A DNA stretch of 64,000 nt from Pteria penguin (GCA_035048485.1 CM068590.1:15781798-15845797); one strand, 5' to 3'. Counted from the stretch's first letter, positions 1-12,228 are shown. Made by a program: numbers and translations. The notes: a model not told the origin generated them from the sequence alone.

Positions 1-1632
1 TTTGAGTGTTGCACGGCTGACTCATGCTGTTGTCACTTTATAATTTTATAGTTTCGATTTTGCCATTATCCAATTTTTCATTATATGTTTATGACCTATC
101 TACTATGGCAACTTGTCGATCCCTGTTTTTCCTTAAGGAGGATTATTTTAATAATTTTTAGACGGGACCATTTTATTTGTGCCGTCTCAAGCAATCGGTA
201 GTTTCGATGTTGACCTGATAGTATCTCTAACCTCAAATCTACGCCATGCTATAGTACAGAGAAGACATCTTATATTTCGCGCAATGCCAACATAAAAGTA
301 ACATAAAAATGTACTATGATGTAATGATGTACCCAAAACGATATAGAAATGAAAATACACAAGATTACAGTTCGGTGTAACAATACACAGTATGTATCCG
401 TTACGGAAATGGCTGAGTAGGTACGATTCAGAAATCTTAGCCAGATAGCGCTGCGCATCTTTTACCGTCTGTGATGTTATTGCTATTTTTAGATTGTGTC
501 AGCGTTATTTAAATGTTTGTGATGTGATTGCTATTTTAGATTTGGTCAGCTACAAATAATGAAATTCAGATAGATAGCGTATGCTCATTTCAATACTTCA
601 GGATATGGCTTAGTTTTATCATTTTATTGTCAAGTTGCGCAATAATAGTTTGTTTGCAGACTTAAGGTGTCTGAGGAACATTTCTGTCTGACAATGTGGT
701 CAACAATAAATCACTAAGAGATCCGGATTTTCTACTATAGATATGATAATATGTGTTACAATAAAGGTTTAAAACATTTATTATTTTCAAACTTAGACGA
801 ATATAAGTGAAAGTCCCCGTCTATCTGTACCATGAGTACTTTAATAAAATGTATGTTCTTCGGATGTACCGCTTTTGTGGTGATTGTGAAAAACTTGGCA
901 ATTAAATTGGTCAACATCGGCGATTGAGTGACGATTGTCTCTTCAATTGATTGTTCTATGTTGTTACCGCAAACTCTTTTTAAACCGAAATGGCTTTCTG
1001 ATATCGATGTTTATGCTTATTGCTGTTTGCTATTTATGTCCATGGTGAGTTTGTCATACATCTGAGTCAGATGTATTTTCTCCTTTCATTTAAAAAACTA
1101 AAATACAGGTTTCAATATATTTTTATGAGACTGAAAAATGTCAATGCATTTACATTTAAATCGAAAGTCATAACCCCCTATACATTATTTCCGCAGAACT
1201 ACCACAATTCAATATTTCCACCGTAAACCCAACCTAATCTACATGTATTTGTACCCATATTCTTCCCTATTATTATAAACCCTGTGCTACAGAAATAATA
1301 TGATGTATGAAATTAAGGTGCTAGCGATATTGATAACATGCCAGTTAGTGTGTTCAAACTGCAAACAATTACCATCAAACAATTAAAATGTAAGCGAGAC
1401 ACTTGTACTACGTTTTCCCTATTAAAATGTTTTAATTCTACCAAATTAGCTAGTTACAATCTTTTGAGAACAGTAAATTTCCATCATGCATAACTTTTGT
1501 CTTTAGGCGATTTATGAGTCTTTTTATTAGATTTTTGGACTTCTTGATATCTATTGAAATTGTAGAAATTCGCATCAGGTGCTCACAATTCATTTTGGTA
1601 TATTTATATCAATATTTCTCTTGTACGTACAG

Positions 1633-2982
1633 GCTATACCGGCGGTTCGCATTACCGCCATATCGGTGGTGCAGCTGAATTTGTATGTCTACCTAGGGAA
1701 CCACAATGGGGCACTCCTGTCGACGGGAGAAACGACGGATTCGCTTTTATGTATGGAACTGAATATCAGTGGCACAAAAAGCTCTATAACCATGATGTCC
1801 CTTGTGCTGTATGCTGGAGTAAGGGACCGTCGGTCATCAAAATGATACCAGGTAAAAACAAATATGGTAAATGGTATAAATTGTCTCACAGAAAACTTCA
1901 AATTACAAATGTACTGGATTAAACTGAAATCATTCGATATACCGTAGAAATGTGTTTGATGTTTCACAAAATAATTCTAAACAATGTCCTGTTCTGATGT
2001 TGTGTGAGTATGACACTGCAAAATACTTGCAGTGTCTGTCTACATCCATCGGGCGGTGTTGAACTATTGTTGTTTCATCTGTGATTATGGGCATTCATCT
2101 CGAACAGGAGATCCTCATTCCTCCAGAGCATCTGCTTTCACCACTGACAGAAGACAGTTACTGTTCCGAGCACCTGATTTCACCTCTGACAGGCAATGCT
2201 TATACTTCACAGGCATCTGATTTCACTTATGACGCTTGCTTCTCCCGGACCTATGGTCCTACCTCTGATGAGAGACGTTTACTCCTCTCGGGCACCTGGT
2301 CCTATCTCTGACAGGAGACGTTTGCTCCTGCGGGGCACCTGGTCCTACCTCTGACAGGAGACGTTTTCTGCTCCCGGGCACCTGGTCTCAACTCTGACAG
2401 GAGATAATTACTCCTCCCGGGTACCTGGCCCTACCTCTGACAGGAGACAATTACTCCTCCTGGGCACCTGGCTCTACCTCTGACAAGAGACTTTTACTCC
2501 TCCCGGGCACCCAGTCATACGTGACAGGAGACGTGTACTCCTCCTTGGGACCTGGGCCTCCCTCTGACAGATGCTTATTCCTCACGGGCACCTAGTCCTA
2601 CCCCTGACAGGAGACTCTCACTCCTCTCTGGCACTTGGTTTCACATCTAGTTTTCAGAGATCTATGAATGTTCAGCATGATATTTTTACTACTACGAATA
2701 CATTGATAAAATATCAGTTTCTATCGTATTTTACATTCAGCACGCACTCAATGTTACAAAGGATGGACAGCCCAGTACCAAGGCAATCTAGTAGCTGGAT
2801 ATCATGGTCATGCATCTGCTACACAATACGTGTGTCTGGACAGCAACCCAGAAAGTCTGCATTCCTCCATCTCGAATCACGATGGTCGCTTGATGTATGG
2901 CGTAAAAGCCAAATGTGGGTCACTTAAGTGTCCGCCATACAAAGATGGGAAAACGCTTACATGTGTTGTTTGCACACGATAA
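1633..2982 (+). CDS. Short-chain collagen C4-like protein, last two exons (left copy, 5' part outside window)
   Basis: Two exons are readable. Exon 1633-1851 follows a pyrimidine-rich tract and AG, and ends before GT; it encodes a segment with YTGGSHYRHIGG, CLPREPQWG and DVPCAVCW. Exon 2741-2982 follows a TTCAG acceptor; it encodes RTQCYKGW, AGYHGHASATQYVC, CGSLKCPPY and CAVC-like CVVC, ending in TAA at 2980-2982. The phases join correctly (G|CA gives Ala). Spaced Cys pairs and the GGSHY/MIPAR motifs match the C-terminal domain of proteins named short-chain collagen C4-like in bivalves and sponges. By comparison with 41535-48881, exons 1-3 should lie left of the window. Intron 1852-2740 carries a minisatellite. 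Function is not established; a secreted matrix role is inferred from the family name only. Confidence 0.85.
2030..2660 (+). repeat. 43-bp minisatellite in intron 4 (left copy), about 13 units
   Basis: Units of ~43 bp follow the pattern CTCTGACAGGAGACGTTTAC then TCCTCCCGGGCACCTGGTCC and TAC, with drift between units. Flanks on both sides (CTGATGTT..GTGTGAGTATGACAC.. left, TTTCAGAGATCTATGAATGT right) match single-unit dispersed elements at 13565-13880 and elsewhere, so the array is an internal expansion of one such element. Confidence 0.88.
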
Positions 2983-3002
2983 ATATCTAACAGATTTACC
3001 GT

Positions 3003-3008
3003 AATAAA
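3003..3008 (+). terminator. Poly(A) signal AATAAA after the left collagen-like gene
   Basis: AATAAA starts 21 nt after the TAA stop at 2980-2982, a short but plausible 3' UTR. It is conserved at 48902-48907. Confidence 0.6.
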
Positions 3009-3373
3009 AAAATCTGTATGATGCCAGCTTTCATTTTTATTTTTTCTAATGTTATTGTTTTCGACATTATTTTATTTATTCATTTATATTTAATTATCAT
3101 TATTTGTATGGCGTTAAATTCTACTGAGAAAAAATATATGAGTAAATTCTAACTTTAAGATAAAAGTCTATCTTAAGTATGCTTTATGATGGCGATGGGG
3201 TCAGATGTGTTGATGACAACATATAAATCCCATACACCTCATGCGCGACAGAATCCCAAACATCAATTCTATATGTGACATTCGTAATAATAAGTAATAA
3301 ATGCAGTTAAACGATTCTGTAAATGGAAATATCATCGATCTAAAGTAACCCCAGCTAGAGGTTTGTGGTTTTG

Positions 3374-3432
3374 TTTTTTATTTTTTTTTTTTTATTATTA
3401 TTATTATTTTTTTTTTTTTTTTTTTTTTTTGT
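3374..3432 (+). repeat. Poly-T tract with an ATT run
   Basis: A ~58-bp low-complexity T tract with TTATTATTATTATT in the middle. Its length differs in the right copy (about 49280-49326), the expected behaviour of a mononucleotide run. Confidence 0.9.
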
Positions 3433-3471
3433 AGTTTTTGTTTTTTGGGGGTTTTTTTATTGGTTATTGAT

Positions 3472-4149
3472 TTACTGTGCGTATAAATAGCTATTTGTGA
3501 GCCAATGCGTATGAAAAATGGCATGTAGCTTATATGTTATTGACAGCCGGCCTATACCACTTTGGCTTATAGAAGGGCAATGAGACGCAACCACACAATC
3601 AACATCAAATATTTGATAACAGTGTGGATAAGCGTAGCTATATAGTGCGCCTTGTCCATGGAAATCTACCAATATAGCAAGTCTCCCCTCAAAGCGATTT
3701 GTTTGAGATGTTATTGACAAGAAGTTCGAAATATATGCTACATCAATACATCAGTCTGTCCCATTTCGACAACATAATGCGTTACAAACATGAAAACTTT
3801 CGATACTAAGAGTGAGTTTGAATTTCTTATATGATTTATTTCTACGAAGATGTACGTCTCCATGTACAGCATTGTCGAAGAAGGCTCTTTTGTCCAAAAA
3901 CTCACCCGTGACTTCTTTTCTTGATTCCGAAAACAAATGGACGAATGGAATTATATAGCAGGCGCGGATCCAGAAATTTTGTTGTGAATGGGTCCATCCC
4001 CACATCTTTGATGTTCTATTTTTTCGCGAGAGTGAAAAATATGTATCCGTTTTATAGAAATAAGTTCTGATTTTGAATGTTCTGAAGTAGGGAACACTAT
4101 CATTAAGATGGGTAATATTCCCAGTTATAGCAACAAAAATCAAGACCAT
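3472..4149 (-). pseudogene. Unrecognised decayed coding fragment
   Basis: One minus-strand frame stays open from 4149 to 3472 except for a TGA at 3751-3753. From ~3930 to 3480 it looks protein-like: VTGEFLDKRAFFDNAVHGDV, SIESFHVCNALCC, FEGRLAILVDFHGQGALYSY, YPHCYQIF, with paired Cys. I do not recognise the family. It is conserved at 49367-50044 with 2-3 changes. The part before ~3930 may be intron, since an AG is available there. It could be one exon of a dead secreted-protein gene, or chance. Confidence 0.3.
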
Positions 4150-4479
4150 AGTATTTAAGAAAATTGTAAAATAAAAATATCAGTTACTCATTGTAGTTGC
4201 ATCTGGTACAATAAATATTATTGAAATGACTTTAGAATAAGACAGTTTTTTTTTATCTGATTTTTGGGTCTAAACCATCATTCTTCGTTGCATTCACATA
4301 TTTCTTAAAACCCATTGTTAAGCAGTATTTTCAACTAGGATTATAATATCTTACTCATGTTAGGACCTGGCTGGATTGATCACTTTTTTTTCTCAAGAGC
4401 CGTTAAATAAAAATTTCTTTTACACTCCATAGGAAGAAAGTACTAATAGTCCCCTAGAATTGTTGTTGTTTTCATCCCA

Positions 4480-5790
4480 ACCTGTCAACAGTGGGCGCCA
4501 CCACAGGCAAAAGTAGGTCACAGAGGGTATCCTCCTTCGATTGTTTGATTGAATATTGTTTTACGTCACACCACGATTATTTAACGAATATGGTGACGGC
4601 ATCTCTCTGATGCATTGCGTACAAATTTAGACCTTTGCAACGGACCCACCTGAAGCAGTAAGGGATCTTACGTGCCATGCCTACCGTGACACGGGACCTC
4701 GGTTTTTACTGTTGCATCCAAAAGACATAATACCGGTGCCCCCAGGGCGGAAGTCCAACCCGGGACCTCTCTATCACGAACCGAGCACCTTATCCACTAG
4801 GCCACATTGGCTTATCCTTCTTTGACAAACTTCCTCTTCAGACTGGGTGGATACAGGGACAAACTGAATGCATAGGAATGATCCAGAGGGATGTGAGAAG
4901 AAGTGTTGTCCTTTTTGGCTCTGTTCTGAAATCAAATTTCTGACGTTTTTGCAACATTTTTTGAACTTAGTAAAGTCCATGCAGAAAAGTGTCATGTTCT
5001 TCATTTAATTGATAATGATAATTTTCTATGGGCTATTTTGATTCCAATTATGGTGAGAAATATTATTCTGAAAGAATTTTGTCAATATCTCAATTTTTGG
5101 ATTTCTTATGATTTTCCTAAGACTTCCAATAAAATGATAGTTGGCCATTTTTCATATTTTCAACTTTTTCTACAAAGGTGTTGGAAGGATTTTAATAAAA
5201 ATAGATAACTGCTAACCCCTTCTTTACAGGTGCTGCCACCACAGTCATAAGTAGGTCACAAAAGAGTACCCTAATTTGACAATATTCTTCTGCATAGTGG
5301 TTGTATACAGAGAAAACCAGAATGTATAGAAATGATGTATAGGGATGGTGAAGAGGTATTGTTATTTTGGTTCCCTTCCAAAATCAAATTTTAGAAGTTT
5401 TTCCACATTTTTTAGACCTTGTGATTTCAATGCGGAAAAGCGTCATATTTCCTAGTTAAGTGATAATAATGATTTCATATGGACAATTTTGATCATGATT
5501 ATAGTAAAGAATAATATTTTAAAATATTTTTGTCAATATCTCATTCTTTGGATTTTCTATGAATTTTTAAGACTTTCAAATGAGGTTGTAGAATGACAAT
5601 TCTTCAGAATTTTAACTCCTGCTGTTTTACCACTTGAAAAATCTTGATGAAACAAATATGGTATACATGAAGTGCTAAAGGTCCTCTATCAATTTTGGAT
5701 ATTCCATCCAAATCGGTCAACAGGTTTTGCCATCATGGCGAAAGAATAGGTCATGTCTTACAATGGTATATATACCACTTCGTAATTAAA
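4480..5790 (+). repeat. Old tandem repeat, two full and one partial unit, split by a SINE
   Basis: Unit 1 (4480-5140, less the SINE) and unit 2 (5222-5610) share GCCACCACAG..AAGTAGGTCA, a CTTCTT.GAC..CTTC segment, GGATACAGGGACAAA/GTATACAGAGAAAA, GAAATGATGTATAGGGATG-like text and TTTTGTCAATATCTCA. A third partial unit at 5720-5755 has TCAACAGGTTTTGCCATCAT. The divergence is old. Confidence 0.7.
4539..4813 (-). mobile_element. tRNA-derived SINE (family 1), left copy
   Basis: On the minus strand it begins AAGCCAATGTGGCCTAGTGG (A-box like), then GGTTCGTGATAG.. with a B-box-like region, then a conserved body (ACCGAGGTCCCGTGTCACGG, GGTGGGTCCGTTGCAAAGGT, GCCGTCACCATATTCGTTAA) and an ATCAA-rich tail. 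It interrupts an older tandem repeat. Related copies lie at 23715-23995 and 33999-34269. Confidence 0.8.
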
Positions 5791-6000
5791 ATATGGAGAG
5801 TAGCGGTTCAAATCCAGCTGTGATCAATTTTTTTTTTCATTTCTTTACACATCTAAATAAGGTTTTAGATGTTTCACAAAACTCAATATATGAAATAAGG
5901 CCATTTTAAGTTGGATCTGAACAATACTTGAAACAATTGTTTGGATGTTGGATGATAACCTCCATGCAGACAGTATTGTCGATACGATTTTCCACACTTA

Positions 6001-7420
6001 TTAAATGCAGTTAGATACACCTTTGTTGAAGACCCAGGATATTCCAGTTTTACGGCGATATACCGAATGAACTATGGACTGCATGCCTGATGTCTGGAAA
6101 CACTTGTTCCCATCATAGTAAAGGTCATGTGAAGTAACAGTCACTTTGAACAGTCCACATTTATCGTGCTGACATGTTTCATATGTATTGACATCATCAG
6201 CACTTATGTATGTAGATATCATATGTTTTGTCACTTTTGCCATTTTCCACTGTATGGGAGTCATAAACGACGTTAGGTTTACGGGCAGACGTTACCTTCA
6301 TTGGTAAATACTTTCACAAATTTGTGTGTCTTTGACAATTTATTTTATATAAATTTTGGACAGACCTTAAAACATGCTTCTTTAAAAGTGTTAATGATAA
6401 TCTTAGCTGGAGTGAAAGCTGGATATGTTCCAGAACTAGACACTGTCGTATTTGTGTTATTTGTGGAATCCATGGCACTCATACTCATTCTACCACTGTG
6501 CATGTTACCCGAAACAAAGAAACCAGATATATCCCCTCGACTGGTGCTGTTGAAAATAGATACCGTTACCGATGTACCGGATCGTAAATCATCCATTGCA
6601 TTTGTAATATTACTACTAAATGTCATATGTGAAAGATTTGACAGTTGCATTTGATGCAAAGGTATTGTGACCGGAGAATTGGGAAGGAGATGTTAGCACT
6701 GACAATTTCACATCCGGGTTGATATTGTTGAAAAAGCAGCAGATGTTTCAACCTGTTCCACGACTGTATCAGGAGCTGATCTGAAAATACATCGTGTTGG
6801 CCATCACCACCAAGGGCACTGTACGTAAGGTGACCTACAACATGGTGCCCACCACGCACAAGTTGGTGGAGGATCATGGGTGAAGAAATTTCTAGGAAAC
6901 CTTCGTTCATACCCCTCTCGATTATTAAGTACCGTGTTATTCCATACCAAATTATCCATACGATCATCTGGACGGTGACCAAACTGATTTGTATTTGGAT
7001 ACCCCCAGGCTGCTGTCTCCCCGGTACGATTTTGAAATTCTCACCAAATGTAATCGATGTATGTAATACAGGGTCCATCGCAGCGGAATTTACTCTAAAC
7101 ATAGTACCACCGACCCAAACGTAAACCAGATCGTGTATGCTTTCCAAAGAGCCATTTCACCATTTGACGATATTCTATAAATTCTCTGTACACTGCTTTT
7201 CGTGATGAGTCTTCCACCGTCGCCAATATTGCGCACCAAAGGTCCATCTGGAGTAATCCAATTTGCAAAAGGCCCAGTCTCCACAATTTAGCCTCCAACT
7301 TCGAGAGAATCCGGATACCATATTATAGACGTTCTTGGATCTGTCATCTCTTCGTCAAGACTTGAATCCCAGTATGGAATTTTCACTGTTGGATCCTTTT
7401 CTCTTAGAGCATTTTCATAT
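6001..7420 (-). pseudogene. Molluscan-type tyrosinase pseudogene, left copy
   Basis: The minus strand from an AG acceptor at 7421-7422 reads YENALREKDPTVKIPYWDSS, LDEEMTDPRTSIIWYPDSLE, a TAA, then IVETGPFANWITPDGPLVRN IGDGG: the PYWD and GPF.W segments of molluscan tyrosinases. After a frameshift comes ESIHDLVYVWVGGTM..SAAMDPV, the CuB entry region, where the usual second His of HxxxH is Tyr. The HH pair expected after DPV is missing; YIDYIW follows in another frame with a TGA. EFQNR..RPDDRMDNL and, at 6264-6001, FKVTVTSHDLYYDG..KCF..VYRRK resemble the C-terminal part. No CuA exon was found upstream. At least one stop, two frameshifts and lost copper ligands mean no oxidase. Confidence 0.82.
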
Positions 7421-8384
7421 CTACGAAAGGAATTATAAAATAATGTCATCAAGCTTTAATGCAGTAATTAACATACAGTAAGAAATCTGAATTCACTAAA
7501 TCACCGAATATCAAATATATAATTTATGGCTATTTGTTAACTCATACTATTTTGGCGGCAAAAGAACTTTAAAACTTCGTAACGGGCGAATTCAATTTGA
7601 AAGAATTTACTCGGGAATAAATGGTGAAATAATGTTGATTTCGAGACACATGAAAAACTTGATGACGTTTCAGGCACCGAAACCATTATTTCCCATAGCT
7701 AATCAATAACTCGTCTAGGCACGTGCAAGTGACGCAATATTTAACAATGTTCAAAAACTAACGCTAGGAATGTTAATTTCCTTCCTAGCAATCCGTTGCC
7801 GATCCACTGATTGGCTGAAAATCAGAGGTCACCTTACGGGGTTTCGCCACATCTTGATACACAATGGGAAAAACAGAGAAGCGAAATAAAGCTATGATTT
7901 ATATCAAATTGATGAAAGATGTAAAATGAAATATTCCTGTCTTCCTACACAGAAAAGCTATTAATTAATTATCCATAGCTTTATGAAAACCCTTTACACT
8001 TAACATACTCTATTAGTTACCTTTACCGATTGTGATTTTGTTGCGTTTACCTTGCTAAAAGACCTGCTGATTCTATAGAGTGTTTTCAAAATGGAAAAAT
8101 ATTAATAATCAAAAATTTTGATGGACATTTAATAGTTCCAAGAGTAAAAGAAAACTATCAAACTTTGACCTCAGATTTCGATAGACATTGATGGAATACA
8201 ACATTGCCCCATTTTAAGCTCTGTTGGCACTTAAGACTGGTCAATTAAGCTTTGTCCAAACGTTTTTATGCAGACATAATACATCATGGAAATTGTTAAC
8301 ATTCGAAATGGGGTTGTATCCCAGGTTCGTCTAAAGGTAAGGTATTTACTTGTTTTCCATTTAGTATTATTCCAATAAAATACG
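7421..8384 (+). other. AT-rich spacer without recognised genes
   Basis: No exon-like frame, transposon end or tandem repeat was found. It would be the upstream intron or flank of the tyrosinase remnant. The same holds for 53223-54184. Confidence 0.5.
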
Positions 8385-8660
8385 AAAATAACTGGTGTCA
8401 CATGTCTATGGCACTAACAACAATGTACCACCGTGGACGTTCACGGACCCCTGAAATTCAGAGGTGAGACCAGGTACGCGGTAGGAGTGACCATCTCCTG
8501 TTTGACTAGCCACACCTGCCGTGAATGCCCTGACATACAGACGAAACAATATAATTCAGCACTGTATATATACATGAATGTGAACAAACACTGTGTAGAA
8601 AGTGTCACAACTACATAACATCAGGAAAAAGGGTATAATAACACATAAGTGAGACACTGC
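8385..8660 (-). repeat. Dispersed repeat with a single 43-bp-type core, left copy
   Basis: The reverse complement matches 13565-13880: a TGTGAACA/TATATAC tract, TGGCTAGTCAAACAGGAGA core, CACCTCTGAATTTCAGGGGT and a GTGCCATAG.CATGTGACACC end. It is a non-autonomous transposable repeat of unknown class; satellite-core elements of this sort in bivalves are often Helitron-like. Confidence 0.7.
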
Positions 8661-9587
8661 TGTGTGTGAAAGCACCTCTTTCATATTTAGATTGGCCGGT
8701 TCCTTTTTCTGATTGACAATTTATGTGTGGTATTATTACTTTGCGCAGCATAGTTAAGGCGTTTTTTGAAGAGATGCAAGATTTTTTCCGCGAAAATGTT
8801 GCAATGATATTGACGTCATAGCCCCCGTGTTTGCATGATCCTTGGCAACGCCTTTAAGCATGCATTATTATGATTTTATATTTATAATTTCAAGAAAACT
8901 GTATAAGTTAAAGTTTATTTCTTTAATAATTTAGTGCTTTATCATTTAATCATTGATACATTTTGAGACGACCCATTAATAGTAAAAAATTTTGAATGAA
9001 CCCCGTAAATTGTAGTCATGGCCACTGCATCTTCAGTGTCGATTGGATGCTTGGGGAATCGAGAAAACAGGTGCACGTTAAAAGGTGAATAACATAGCAT
9101 GCGAAGATGAAGAAAGGCCTTTTTATCAAATGAAAAGCAATTCTAACTATTTTAAAACTAAAAAAAAAAGATTAAAGAAACAACGATTTCACATGAATTA
9201 TTTGACATATTTTGGTGTTTTTCTATATATAATCGAGACCTACACTTTTTATACATTGTATAACGATAATATTATATACACATGTAAATAGGTTTTACGG
9301 ATTCGGGAAGTGTTTATCTATATATTACACATTATATCTTTTTTTCAAGATATTGTTCTTTCCTTAATTCTCCTTGACAAGTTAAATTTCGCGGATAACA
9401 AAGTTCTTCGTCTATTTTTAGATCTAGGATTTACTTGCTTTTCCCGGCGTCTCCGAAACGTTTGAAATAAAATCTAAGCACTCGTTTATCTAACAACATT
9501 GTAGAAAAATTAAAATCACCCCCTCATATCGACAAATGATGATAAAAGTCTTTAGATATATGAAAAGTTGATAAAATTTCCTATATG
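8661..9587 (+). other. AT-rich spacer, no recognised gene
   Basis: Contains a CRE-like TGACGTCA near 8813 and a 68-codon Lys/Tyr/Phe-rich open frame (9085-9291) that looks like chance. The right-copy equivalent is 54461-55389. Confidence 0.45.
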
Positions 9588-9735
9588 AAAAGTGCTGCGG
9601 GATCCTACTATAATAACAAATAACTCGGCATTAACATAAAATAGATCGAAAAATGACGCTTTTTCGTATGACACTCGTTATTTTTGTTCATTATACAATT
9701 ATAAATGGAATTTCCCATGATCCCGCAGCACTTTT
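9588..9735. mobile_element. 148-bp MITE-like element with 17-bp terminal inverted repeats, left copy
   Basis: The ends are AAAAGTGCTGCGGGATC and its exact reverse complement GATCCCGCAGCACTTTT. The interior is AT-rich and non-coding. No clear target duplication is visible. Confidence 0.7.
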
Positions 9736-11220
9736 ACTAAAGAAAGAGATACAACGAAGGAAATTATATGAATTTCATGCTATTAATGATAGGGTAAGAG
9801 GGGGTGCTTTTGAAAAATTTACGGTGTTTTGACATAGTTCTATTTTTAGATTTATGTTGCTATGAAGTCACGTGACAATTACAAATATGTATGGAACGCA
9901 ATTCGGAACATGTGTTAAATCAAAAAATAATAAATCATGTAAAGATAATAGCTAAATAAGACAATATGGGACAGGAAAAATAATATTCAATCTTATTAGG
10001 AAAAAGACGAAATCGGCCTTAACTGTGCTGCGTGCTCAGCTCTCACGAGATTAGCACATGTGGCTTATTTTAAAGATATGTGTTTCATATGGGCATTTTA
10101 ATTTTTCTGAAAATAAAATCCATTAAATTGAAATGTCCTCTTATACATATTTCAAGTTAGTATGTTTTCAAGCTAGATTTTCAAGCTAGTTATTTCAAGC
10201 TAGATCTCATATTTGCAAAGTAATATTCTAGTTCAGTGTATTTATGAAACATTTCTCTTGAATTATTAAAGAGCAAACATAACCATGATCAGCATTTACA
10301 AGAACAGTTTAGGGGTTTTTTCTCTGCTTTTTGTTTGGTTTTTTTTTTTGTAATTGGGTGGGGGGGGGGGGGGTGGTCCTTTTGATATTTTCACTATTTT
10401 CCCTATAATTGAAGATATTCTTGTTTAATTGGTGCTTGGTGACTTAATACTGATGTACACACATTTGATGTGTATCCTTGTATCTTTTTTCTGAATAATG
10501 CTTACAAATTCGGTTATTCTTGGTTTAGATCTCAAAAGTTCCAACTCATACAAGCTCTGATCAATGACCACCGCATGTTATGTACTTAATCTTAGAAATA
10601 CAGTTATTTGCAAACTGATCATAGCTTCGTTACCCATGTGTGGTAAAACATAAAAAAGTGTGAAGAACAACATGTAGAAAACTATGGAAAAGGAATGACC
10701 CACACATTAGCAAGGTGTAAAAACAGTTAATCCCTTGAACAGGAAGTGTGATATGCATAACCAATACGATAATCGTAGGACACACATGTAGTCAAAGTCG
10801 GGGGGGGGGGGGGGAGGGGAGGGGTAGGTATGACATATGACAGAAGTAGTTTAGAAAAACTGACTAGGCTAAAGCGCTGCAATAGATCATTTTGTTACAG
10901 TGCAAATATGTGAGTAAATCTAGGAGGGTGAGTCGCAAAAAAAACCCCGGCAATTCATAGAAAACGGTCATATTAGAGTTTGATTTCCTCAGAAAGAACA
11001 CAACGCTTTAGATAATCATATAGTCAAACTTCGATAATTCGAATGTTGGAAATATGAAAACCGCGAAAATTTTAAGTAACCATGTGGTCCCAACAGTATT
11101 TTCATACCATTAATTCTTATGTACTACTAAAACTGCACACGGACACTCGAAATGAAACCACGGTTTTGGGAAATAATTGTTTTGCACATTAATTACAACT
11201 GTCACCAACAGGACATGTTA
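9736..11220 (+). other. Non-coding stretch with two long G runs
   Basis: Holds G runs at 10359-10373 and 10801-10826 and three AAGCTAG repeats near 10170-10205. The right-copy equivalents (about 56159-56172 and 56601-56626) differ in length and interruption. No gene is seen. Confidence 0.5.
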
Positions 11221-11221
11221 A

Positions 11222-11285
11222 TCCAGTGGTATCACACTGGACATCAATTCTGAGGGCCCGGCTTCATTTCCGGCTGAGTCATGGA
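11222..11285 (+). mobile_element. Degenerate tRNA-like head of a SINE, left copy
   Basis: CCAGTGGTATCACACTGGAC (A-box-like) and GGCCCGGCTTCATTTCCGG (B-box-like) lie at tRNA spacing. Both boxes are imperfect and the 3' half lacks a tRNA acceptor stem, so this is not a functional tRNA gene. Confidence 0.35.
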
Positions 11286-11537
11286 ACTGTTGGCAAGTAT
11301 CTGCAAGTGCGCTACAATTTTTATAACTATTTAATGTTTATTTTGCTTGGAACGAGCAACTTATTCCAAAAAGCAAATCGTATAAACTATAAGGCAGATT
11401 ATCTATTCTATCATTTAATGCAGTCTCTTGTTATTTTAACCTCTAATAATGAAAATTACACAAGAATGTCATAAAGAATAACAGATGTAGATAGCGTGAA
11501 GGACAGCGCAGTCATCTTTCAGCTATACCAAAATATG

Positions 11538-12115
11538 CCAGTGGCGGATCCAGGATTTCCGAAAAGGGTTGGGGTCACATGTGTATTAGCCAAACAACTC
11601 TGCCATATTTGGTGCCAAATCTGTATTTTTACTAGTAAATGTGTGATGAATATGGGGGGAAAGCGGCGCCTCTCAATCTGCCAATGCATGTAGCAATCAT
11701 TTAACTTAATTTCATTATAATTGTAGTATATAAGACTAAAACCTAACCTTGGGGAATAATTTAGTAATTTGTAACACGTTTTGTGTATGACAGGTTTTGT
11801 GCCTCATTCCCTTTTTGTTTTTAATTCAAATCCTTATTCCTACCGGATGCCAGTTCGAAAATCTACGCGTACTTTTATCAAATATTCTGCTTCTTATCAA
11901 TAGCAAGGGTCTCGGTTAACTTGGCAAAGAAAATATATTATATTATATTATATTATATTATATTATATTATATTATATTATATTATATTATATTATATTA
12001 TATTAGCAAGCACACCAGTTATTTACAGAAACTGTAGTTGGTGTCTAATAGGGAAAGAAAACTCCAAACCACCACCCACTCGAGTGTCTATTTAATGTAT
12101 ATTTAGGAGATATAT
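11538..12115 (+). repeat. Dispersed repeat ending in a TATTA pentanucleotide array, left copy
   Basis: It begins CCAGTGGCGGATCCAGGATT, a transposon-end-like motif. Then CACATGTGTATTAGCCAAAC, a GTAGTATATAAGA block and (TATTA)n match 37288-37800 in order. The coding status of short frames inside is unsupported. Confidence 0.65.
11933..12005 (+). repeat. (TATTA)n microsatellite, left copy
   Basis: An uninterrupted pentanucleotide array of about 73 bp. The right copy (57737-57797) is about two units shorter. Confidence 0.95.
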
Positions 12116-12228
12116 CTGTCTTTAGCAGATCCCAGCGACTAATTATTTTTCTTGCCATTCTCTTTCTGTAATTAATTTGGGCCACTTTCTCTCGCTTTGA
12201 GCTTGTCAAACAGAAGGAGATGTTGAAA

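Noticed and set aside
1579..1967. Frames of 88 (+) and 92 (-) codons over the collagen-like exon
   Set aside because: Wrong frame or strand; the exon reads in another frame with matching splice sites and family motifs.
5795..5825. B-box-like GGTTCAAATCC before a T run
   Set aside because: No A box or cloverleaf at the right distance; at most a worn SINE head.
6301..6654. 117-codon plus-strand hydrophobic frame
   Set aside because: Opposite strand of the tyrosinase relic; no homology recognised and no promoter.
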